Shown here: piece by piece, positions 8,214 through 15,800 of the stretch | How positions within the stretch are numbered: position 1 is the stretch's first letter | Layout of the letters: the number at the start of each line of letters is the position of its first letter | DNA from: Halosolutus gelatinilyticus | GTDB taxonomy: Archaea > Halobacteriota > Halobacteria > Halobacteriales > Natrialbaceae | Length of the DNA: 64,000 nt | Assembly: GCF_023028105.1 (NCBI RefSeq) | Contig: NZ_CP095491.1 | Coordinates: 744,001-808,000, forward strand | Direction of reading: 5' to 3' | Notes under the pieces: model-generated | Told to the model about the DNA's origin: nothing | What the model saw: only the letters and a program-made list of their open reading frames with translations | The model's database searches: none | Position numbers and translations under genes: made by a program

Positions 8214-9509
8214 CTACGGGTTGACTTCCCAGTTCTCGACGGTGACCGTCTCGCCCGACGGGATGCCCTCCCGATCGTCGTCGACGACCACCCAGCCGTC
8301 GGCCAGGGCGACGCTCGAGAGGACGCCGGAACCACTGGCCCGCGTGGGGATCGCGTCGAATCTCGGACCGTCCTCGCCGGGGTCGCGTTCCTCGAGTTGC
8401 ACCCGCGCGAACGTCCTGGTGCCGGGTTCGCTGGGGATCTTGCGATCGAGTTCGGCCCTGACGCCCGGGTGCGGATCGGGTTCGGTCCCCTCGAGCCAGC
8501 GCAGCGTCGGGCGGAGGAACTGGACGGCGTTGACGATGCAGGCGACGGGGTAGCCGGGCAGCGCGAGGACGGGGGTCTCTTCGACGACGCCGAGGCAGAC
8601 GGGGTGGCCGGGTTTGAGGCCGACGCCGTGGACGAGCACCTCCCCGAGGTCGTCGATCACCTCCGGGAGGAGATCGCGTTCGCCGACCGAGGAGCCGCCG
8701 GTGGTGACGACGACGTCCTTGGTCAGATCGCGCTGGATCGCGACCCGCAGCGACTCGGGATCGTCCGTGACGACGTCACGGTAGGTGGCGCGGCCGCCCC
8801 AGCGCTCGACCAGCCGGGAGACGGTGAGGCCGTTCGTCTCGATCACCTCGCCCGGGCCGGGATCGGCGTCGACGAGCTCCTCGCCCGTCGGGATCACGCC
8901 GACGGTCGGCTGTTGGGTCACCTCGACCCGGGCGTAGCCCGCCGATCGGAGCAAGCCGAGATCCGAGGGCCGCAGTCGGTGGCCCGCCTCGTAGAGTTCC
9001 TGGCCCTCCTCAACGTCCTCCCCGATCGCGGCGACGTTCTCGCCCTCGGCGACGGCGTCTTCGACCTCGACCTCGCCGAACTCGTCGAGCTCCTCGACGC
9101 GTTCGATCATGACGACGGCGTCCGCGCCCTCGGGAAGCGCGCTCCCGGTGTGGACCCGGGCGGCGGTGTCGGGGTCGACCCGATCGGCGGTGGCGTGGCC
9201 GTCGTCGGTCCCGCCGACCGGCTCCGCGATCCGTAATACCTCGGGCGATCGCTCGTTCGCCCCGAACGTGTCGCTCGCGCGGACGGCGTAGCCGTCCATC
9301 GCCGCTCGCCGGTAGTGGGGAACGTTCCGCGCCGCGGTCACCGATCGGGCGAGCGTTCGCCCGTCGGCGCGCTCGACCTCGACCCGCTCCGTCCCCGTCG
9401 CACACTCCCCGTCGGGGGCAGCGGCCTCCCTGAGGATTCGCCGCGCCTCGTCGACGGGGGTCCGGACCTTGAACCCGGCGTCCGTTCGTTCGCGGTCGGC
9501 ACCTTCCAT
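8214..9509 (-). CDS. moeA: Molybdopterin molybdenumtransferase MoeA, second paralogue (no PBP domain)
   Basis: A 431-residue stand-alone MoeA. Signatures include PHYRRAAMDGYAVRASDTFG (dimer/substrate region), HTGSALPEGADAVVMIERVE, the molybdopterin-binding loop TTGGSSVGERDLLPE, and GVGLKPGHPVCLG with LPGYPVACIVNAVQF. It lacks the C-terminal binding-protein-like domain of the paralogue at 4611-6536, so one may handle molybdate and the other tungstate, or one may be regulatory; this is inference. ATG 9509 gives MEGADRERTDAGFKVRTPVD, the usual haloarchaeal N-terminus; the longer upstream frame is not supported by any conserved residues. Both moeA genes are on the same strand, separated by two plus-strand genes. 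Confidence 0.94.
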   Translation of the reverse strand: MEGADRERTDAGFKVRTPVDEARRILREAAAPDGECATGTERVEVERADGRTLARSVTAARNVPHYRRAAMDGYAVRASDTFGANERSPEVLRIAEPVGGTDDGHATADRVDPDTAARVHTGSALPEGADAVVMIERVEELDEFGEVEVEDAVAEGENVAAIGEDVEEGQELYEAGHRLRPSDLGLLRSAGYARVEVTQQPTVGVIPTGEELVDADPGPGEVIETNGLTVSRLVERWGGRATYRDVVTDDPESLRVAIQRDLTKDVVVTTGGSSVGERDLLPEVIDDLGEVLVHGVGLKPGHPVCLGVVEETPVLALPGYPVACIVNAVQFLRPTLRWLEGTEPDPHPGVRAELDRKIPSEPGTRTFARVQLEERDPGEDGPRFDAIPTRASGSGVLSSVALADGWVVVDDDREGIPSGETVTVENWEVNP

Positions 9510-9677
9510 ACCTTGAATCGGGTCGCCGGGCGTCAAAAGCGTAGGGGACCGCGGCGGACGGCCCGCTTCGGAGCGCGACACCAATGCTGAAACGCCGCTC
9601 GGGGCCGAGCGCGTTCGGTCCAGAGCGCGTCCCGAACGTATCACTGTCATCACAGCACTATCCGACCGAGGATCAGT

Positions 9678-9809
9678 ATGATCATCCCGCCGATCGGGCC
9701 GTTCCGGCTCGCCGTGCTCGCACTCCTCGTGGCGGCCGTCGCCCTCCTTCTGTACAGGTCCGGCGTACTACGTGCTGCGATCGCGGTCGGCGTGACGTGG
9801 CTGGTCTGA
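9678..9809 (+). CDS. Putative 43-residue membrane protein
   Basis: A short reading frame starting MIIPPIGPFRLAVLALLVAA and ending in VGVTWLV. It has one confident membrane helix (about residues 10-26), a positively charged YRSG turn and a second, shorter hydrophobic stretch (about residues 31-43), so it could be a one- or two-pass membrane peptide. It lies in the 450-base gap between the second moeA (divergent) and the Hsp20-like gene. No homologue is recognised. Support is composition only: such long runs of Leu/Ala/Val with proper start and stop are not typical of shadow frames here, which tend to be Arg-rich. Treat as tentative. Confidence 0.4.
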   Translation: MIIPPIGPFRLAVLALLVAAVALLLYRSGVLRAAIAVGVTWLV

Positions 9810-9963
9810 CGCACCGTCGATCGCCTGACGAGTCGGGTCCGACAGGCCGTCGATCGCTGCCGTTCGAGACGAGTGTGGTCGCCCGAATGTAGACGGGGTG
9901 ACGCGATCGTCCGAAACGACCGCGACCGCGGCCTTTTTCGTATCCGCGTTCGAACCTGCTGTT

Positions 9964-10323
9964 ATGTCAGCGCTCCGTGACGCGTTGCGGGAGCTCTCCG
10001 AGGACGTCTTCTTCGATCTGCTGGAGAGCGACGACGCGTACCTGCTCGTTATCGACGTGCCAGGCGTTTCGGCCGACTCGCTCGACCTCTCGATCGAGGA
10101 CGGGCGCATCGCGATCGACGCCCGTCGGGCGAAAGACCGCGTCGACGACTACGACTACGTAGAGGAGAACCGTCCGCTCTTTTTCGAGGTCGACCTTCCG
10201 CTGCCCGGCGATGCGACCGAGTCGGACGCCGAGGCGACGGTCGAACGCGGCGTCCTCGAGTTGCGGTTGCCGAAGCAGGGAACCAGCGAGACCTCCATCG
10301 ACGTCGTCGACGGCGAGCCCTAA
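9964..10323 (+). CDS. Hsp20/alpha-crystallin-like (GvpH-type) small protein
   Basis: A 119-residue small heat-shock-like protein. The core DAYLLVIDVPGVSADSLDLS followed by DGRIAIDARR and a final VERGVLELRLPKQ strand reproduces the Hsp20 beta-sandwich, with the Ala/Gly-x-Leu-like edge at GVLELRLP. It lacks a long N-terminal arm and the C-terminal IxI motif, so it may be a reduced chaperone. It ends with TAA at 10321-10323, only 16 bases before the proposed CTG start of the AarF gene, and the Shine-Dalgarno sequence of that gene lies in the gap, implying an operon. Start ATG 9964 gives MSALRDALRELSEDVFFDLL. Confidence 0.82.
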   Translation: MSALRDALRELSEDVFFDLLESDDAYLLVIDVPGVSADSLDLSIEDGRIAIDARRAKDRVDDYDYVEENRPLFFEVDLPLPGDATESDAEATVERGVLELRLPKQGTSETSIDVVDGEP

Positions 10324-10326
10324 CCC

Positions 10327-10333
10327 GAGGTGA
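10327..10333 (+). promoter_or_regulatory. Shine-Dalgarno sequence for the CTG-initiated AarF gene
   Basis: GAGGTGA at 10327-10333 matches the haloarchaeal anti-Shine-Dalgarno core and sits 6 bases before CTG 10340. The same motif with the same 6-base spacing precedes the GTG start of the cytochrome oxidase gene at 22373, which is an internal control for how a ribosome site looks in this genome. Confidence 0.75.
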
Positions 10334-10339
10334 CCGAGA

Positions 10340-12064
10340 CTGGCATCATTCCGCGCGTACAGACGGTTCGTCGTCGTCGCGTGGCAGTTCCTCCCGCTGT
10401 TCGTCGCCTACGCGCGCGATCGACGGCGGTTCCTCCTGTTCGGCTCGCCGCGGCGGGTCGACTCGGCGACCCACCGCCGCCGTGCGGAGGTGCTGCTCGA
10501 GTCGCTGCTGACGCTGGGACCGACGTTCATCAAACTCGGCCAGTTGCTCTCGACGCGGCCCGACGTGCTCCCGCCGGAGTACATCGACGTGCTCTCCGCG
10601 CTGCAGGACGAGGTCCCGCCGGCCGACTGGGACGACGCGAGACGGGTGCTCGAGGACGAACTCGGCCCCGTCGAGGAGCGGTTCACGGAGTTCGAGACGG
10701 ACGCGATCAGCGGCGCGAGTCTCGGACAGGTGTACCGCGCGCGGATCGACGGCCGCCCGGAGCACGACGAGAGTCCGCAACCGACTGACGAGGGTTCGCG
10801 CGGGGAGGTCGTCCGGGACGTCGCGGTAAAGGTCCGGCGCCCGAACATCGAGGACCTGGTCGAGTCCGACCTGCGGGTCATCCGGTGGTCCCTGCCGATC
10901 CTGATGTACTTCGTCGACGACTCGCGAGCGTTCTCGCTCGAGAACCTGGCCGACGAGTTCGCGAAGACCATCCGGGAGGAGATGGACTACGAACGCGAGG
11001 CGACGATGCTCTCGGAGATCCGGACGAACTTCGCCGACGACGATCGGTTCGTCATCCCGCGCGTGATCGAGAGCCACTCGGGGCCGCGCGTGCTCACGAT
11101 GGAGTACGTCGAGGGGACGAAGATCACCAGGGTCGAGGAACTCGATCGCAAGGGGATCGACCGCACCGCCGTCGCGGAGAACCTCCAGCGGTCGTACCTC
11201 CAGATGATCATCGACGACGGGGTCTTCCACGCCGATCCGCACCCCGGAAACCTCGCGGTGGCCGACGACGGCCGGATCGTCTTCTACGACTTCGGGATGT
11301 CCGGCCGGGTCGACGAGTTCGTCCAGGACAAGATCGTCGACTTCTACGTCTCCGTCGCCAACCAGGACATCGACGGGATCCTCGACGCGCTGATCGAGAT
11401 CGGCACCCTGAGCCCCGATGCCGACCGGGGCGTGATGGCGGAGGTGATGGAGCTGGCGATCGAAGACGCCCGCGGCCGGGACATCGAGCAGTACCGCGTC
11501 CAGCAGATCGTCGGCCAGATCGAGGACTCGATCTACGAGTTTCCGTTCCGGCTGCCGAAGAACCTCGCGCTCGTCCTCCGGGTCGCGACCGTCGTCGAGG
11601 GCGTCTGCGTGACCCTCGACCCGAACTTCGACTTCATCGCGACCGCGACCGACTACCTGACCGAACGGGGCTACCGCGAGGAATCCGTCCGACAGTACCT
11701 GGAAGCGTCGGGCGAGCAACTCCGCCGATCGGCCGAGTCGTTGTCCCGGCTCGCTCCCAAGGCCGAGCGCACGCTCGATCGGCTCGATCGGGACGACCTC
11801 TACGTCCGCATCGGCGTCGAGGACTCGAAAGGGGTCTTCGACACGCTCGCAAAGCGGCTGATTTACGGCATGCTGCTGACGATGTCGCTGTTCTCGATGG
11901 GCGTCCTCTACGCCCTGGAGGCGCCGCAGGCGTCGATCGTCGCCGCCGTCTTCTCGGTCGCCGTGCTGATTCTACTGTACCGATCGTTCCGCGAACGAAC
12001 GTCGATCCGCGCGAAACCGCAGTTTACGCGTCAGAATCTCCGGCAGCGGCGTCGCCGGGAGTAG
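10340..12064 (+). CDS. AarF/UbiB (ABC1) family protein kinase-like, apparent CTG start
   Basis: A 574-residue atypical kinase of the UbiB family, membrane-associated and linked in other organisms to isoprenoid quinone metabolism. Hallmarks: FIKLGQLLSTRPDVLPPEY (KxGQ motif), the ExD region, VKVRRPNI, the catalytic DPHPGN and DFGMSG. Two hydrophobic helices lie at the C-terminus (about residues 515-550). The conserved N-terminus FRAYRRFVVVAWQFLPLF and YARDRRRFLLFG is encoded upstream of the first ATG/GTG/TTG (GTG 10490). The frame is closed by TGA at 10331, and the only initiator-like codon between is CTG 10340, placed 6 bases after GAGGTGA. I therefore call CTG as the start. Starting at GTG 10490 would delete 50 conserved residues. 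Confidence 0.9.
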   Translation: MASFRAYRRFVVVAWQFLPLFVAYARDRRRFLLFGSPRRVDSATHRRRAEVLLESLLTLGPTFIKLGQLLSTRPDVLPPEYIDVLSALQDEVPPADWDDARRVLEDELGPVEERFTEFETDAISGASLGQVYRARIDGRPEHDESPQPTDEGSRGEVVRDVAVKVRRPNIEDLVESDLRVIRWSLPILMYFVDDSRAFSLENLADEFAKTIREEMDYEREATMLSEIRTNFADDDRFVIPRVIESHSGPRVLTMEYVEGTKITRVEELDRKGIDRTAVAENLQRSYLQMIIDDGVFHADPHPGNLAVADDGRIVFYDFGMSGRVDEFVQDKIVDFYVSVANQDIDGILDALIEIGTLSPDADRGVMAEVMELAIEDARGRDIEQYRVQQIVGQIEDSIYEFPFRLPKNLALVLRVATVVEGVCVTLDPNFDFIATATDYLTERGYREESVRQYLEASGEQLRRSAESLSRLAPKAERTLDRLDRDDLYVRIGVEDSKGVFDTLAKRLIYGMLLTMSLFSMGVLYALEAPQASIVAAVFSVAVLILLYRSFRERTSIRAKPQFTRQNLRQRRRRE

Positions 12065-12159
12065 CCGTCCGCCCGTCGCTCCGTCACGATCGACGCCCGT
12101 TTCCCCGCCACGACCGACGCCCGTCGTCGACCGGACCCCGGCGTCTCGCGCCGATCGAG

Positions 12160-12576
12160 CTACGGAAGGTCGAGCAGTCCGAGCTGCCGGAACAGGTCGG
12201 GGGAGGGGTGAACCCACCGTTCGACGATTTCGTCGGCTTCGATCCGGGTGAAAACCGCGGTTTCCGATTCGAACTCGCGTCCCGTCGGGTCGATCCCCAG
12301 AAACTCGCCCTCGTGGGTCCCGCGCCACGTGATGGCCATCGCGACGACGTCCTCCTCCGCGAGGATCCGATCGACGGTGGCCTCGAAGTCCGGAAACGCG
12401 TCGAGAAACGACTGGATTTGATCTCTCGCTTCGTCGCGGCCGCGGATCTCCTGGCCGAACGGACCGTGTTCGACGAAATCGGGTGCCAGCACCTCGTCGA
12501 TGCGGTCGAGGTTCCCCTCGGTTGCGATCTCCTCCGGAACGCGACGGGCGAGCCGTTTGTTCGCCTCGCTACTCAT
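12160..12576 (-). CDS. SnoaL-like / ester cyclase (NTF2-fold) protein
   Basis: A 138-residue single-domain NTF2-fold protein. Landmarks are the N-terminal helix with ARRVPEEIATEGNLDRIDEV, the segment APDFVEHGPFGQEIRGRDEA, then FLDAFPDFEATVDRILAEED and TWRGTHEGEFLGIDPTGREF, as in SnoaL-like polyketide cyclases and predicted ester cyclases. The His and Asp residues of the pocket are retained, but the substrate is unknown; most haloarchaeal members are general small-molecule isomerases or hydrolases of unproven role. ATG 12576 is the only sensible start. It converges with the AarF gene and diverges from the giant regulator. Confidence 0.85.
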   Translation of the reverse strand: MSSEANKRLARRVPEEIATEGNLDRIDEVLAPDFVEHGPFGQEIRGRDEARDQIQSFLDAFPDFEATVDRILAEEDVVAMAITWRGTHEGEFLGIDPTGREFESETAVFTRIEADEIVERWVHPSPDLFRQLGLLDLP

Positions 12577-12814
12577 AGTTCTACGACGACGACGACCGTT
12601 TCCATAAGCGCGCCCCCGGAAGCGGCAACCGCGATCGAACCGATGTCGGCCCCGCGTGCCGCCGAGTCGTCGGCAGGGATCGACCCGGCTTCTGGATCGG
12701 ATCGGAATCGTCCGTTCGGCGACCGACGATCGAGAAAATCGATCGGTTGTAACTACGTTTCTTATTTTCTCCCGGAATTATACGAGCAGAAGGCTTTACA
12801 TCTGCAGATCTTTT

Positions 12815-15800
12815 ATGGACTTCAGAATGGATTCTGCTACCGCGGGGGAAGCCGAACGTCGCGAACGGATACGCCAGCAGGAGGTGATCGTCGATCTCGG
12901 TCAGCGGGCGCTCGAAATCGACGATCTCGATCAGTTCCTGCGCGAGGCCTCGGCCGCCGTCGCGGAGACGCTCGATGCCGAGTACGCGTCGGTGCTCGAG
13001 CTGCGTCCGGACGGCGAGGAGATCACCCTTCGTCAGGGAGTCGGCTGGCCCGCCGGTCTCGTCGGCGAGGCGACAGTGCCGGCCGATACCGACACCCAGG
13101 CGGGACACGCGCTCTGCAGGGACGACCCTGTAACCGTCGACGACTTCGAGAGCGAGGACCGATTCTCGGGTCCGGCGCTGCTCGCCGGTCGCGACGTCGA
13201 AAGCGGCATCTGCACGACCATTGGCTCGATCGAGGATCCGTGGGGCGTGCTGGGGGTACACGCGACCGATCGCCGCGAGTTCGGCGACCACGACGCGGTG
13301 TTCGTGCGGAGCGTCGCGAACGTCCTCGCGTCGGCGATCGACAACGAGGAGACGCGGAACGAAATCGAGGAGATCTACGGCCGCATCTCGGACGCCGTCT
13401 ACGCGCTCGACGAGGAGTGGCGGTTCACCCACGTCAACGAGCGGGCGGAGGCGCTGATCGACTTCAGCGGCGAGGGGCTCGAAGGGAAGAACATCTGGGA
13501 CACCTTCGAGCGGGCGGCGGACTCGAAACTGCGCCGGGAGTACGAGCGGGCGATGGAGACGCAGGAAGCCGCCTCATTCGAATTCTACTATCCCGATCCG
13601 CTCGACGCCTGGTACGTGGTCAACGTCTACCCCTCCGAAACGGGCCTGTCGGTCTACTTCCGGGACGTCACCGATCGCAAGGACCGGGAGCGGAAACTCC
13701 GCGAGCGCGAGCGGCAGTTCCGGACGCTCGCCGAGAACCTGAACGAGGTGATCTGGATGACGTCGGCCGATCCCGCGGAGTTTCTCTACCTCAACCCCGT
13801 CTACGAAGACGTCTGGGGGCAGGATCGGGAGACGGTGTACGACGACGGGATGGCGTTCGTCGAGGCCATTCATCCCGAGGATCGCGACCGCGTTCGCGAG
13901 GCGTATCGCGCCCTTCCGGAAACGGAGTACGACGAGGAATACCGCCTCGTCCAGCCCGACGACGACGTCCGCTGGATCCACGCTACGGCGGTTCCGGTCC
14001 GCGACGGGAGCGGCGCAGTCGAGCGCATCGTTGGGATCGCCGAGGACGTCACCGAGCACAAGGAACGCGAGCGGGAACTCCGCGAGACGAAACGCAGACT
14101 CAAACTCGCGATCGAGGGGACGAACACGGGGCTCTGGGAGTGGGCGCTGGCGACGGACGAGGTGACCTGGAACGAGACGCTGGAGCGAGCGATCGGGCTC
14201 GAACCCGGGTCGTTCGACGGGACGTTCGAGGCGTTCACGCGGCGCGTTCACCCGGACGACATGCCGCACATCGAATCGGCGCTCGACCAGGCGATCGAAA
14301 CCGGGGAATTGTACCAGCGGGAACTCAGGATGCGCCACGATGACGGCGGCTGGCGCTGGGCCGAGGTCCGCGGCCGGGTCGTGGGCGATCCGGGGAGCGA
14401 GCACATGATCGGGATCTACCACGACGTCACCCGGCGCAAGGCGCGCGAGCAGCAACTGCGCGACCGGCGACAGGAACTGAAACGGTACCAGGAGTACACG
14501 GACGACGTCCTCGATGCCATCGACGACGTGTTCTACGTCCTCGACGAGGACGGGGGACTGCGGCGCTGGAACGCGAGCCTCACCGGGGCGACCGGATACG
14601 CCGAAGCGGAGGTCGCGGAGATGCACGTCTTAGACTTCTTCGACGAGGACGAGCGCACTCGCATCGTCGAGGCCGTCGCGGAGGTGTTCGAGTCGGGGGA
14701 CGCGCGCGTGGAATCCGCGTTCCTGACGAAAAACGGGAACCGCGTCCCGTACGAGTTCGTCGCGACCGCGCTCGAGGACCTCGACGGAAATCCGGTGTTA
14801 GCCGGCATCGGTCGGGACATCGGCGATCGCGTCGAGAAAGAGCGCCAGCTCTCGCGACTTATCGATAACATTCCCGGACTCGTCTACCGCGTCGAGAACG
14901 CCCCCGGATGGCCGACCGAGTTCGTCAGCGACGGCGTTCGCGACATCACTGGGCACAGTCCCGATGCGTTCGAGCGCGGCGACGTCACCTGGGACGAGAT
15001 CACCGTTGGCCGGCACGAGCAGATCTGGGACGACGTACAAACGGCCCTGGACGAAAGGGAGCCGTACCACTTCGTCTTCCCTATCGAAACCGCCGACGGT
15101 GAGCGGCGCTGGGTCAAAGAGCAGGGCCGGGGCGTCTACGCCGACGACGGGTCGGTCGAAGCCCTCGAGGGCGTCCTCATCGACATCACGGAGCGCGTGC
15201 AGTACGAGCGGGAGTTAGAGCGGACCCGGCACCTCCTCGAGCAGTCCCAGCGCATGGCGGCGATCGGAGCCTGGGAGATCGACGTTCGCGGAACCGGGAC
15301 GACGCGGATGACCGTGACCGACGAGGTGTACCGGATCCACGGCCTCCCGCCAGAGGCCGATTTCGACCTCGAGGACGGCAGCAAATTCTACCGACCCGAG
15401 GACTGGCAGCGGCTCCGAACCGCGATCGACGGCGCGATCGAACGCGGCGACGCCTACGACATCGAGGTTCGGTTGACGACGGCCGAAGGGGAGCAGCGGT
15501 GGGTCCGGACCATTGGAAAACCCGTCTTCGAGAACGGCGAGCGCCGGCCGATCGAGGGCGATCGGACCGCCACCGGCGACGGGAACGTCGTCGCGGTTCG
15601 CGGGACGTTCCAGGATGTCACGGAGCGGAAGCGCCGCGAGGAAGAACTCGAACGGACGAAGAACCTGCTCGATCACACCGAGAACCTCGCGAACGTCGGC
15701 GGCTGGGAAATCGACGTCAGGGACGGCGTGCCGTACGACAGCATCCAGACCGAGGGGATCTATCGGCTGCACGGCCTTCCGCTGGACGAGGAGTTTCCGG

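Noticed and set aside
10885-14343. 1,152-residue plus-strand open frame
   Set aside because: It is an out-of-frame, Arg-rich shadow of the AarF gene and the giant regulator, with no recognisable domain.
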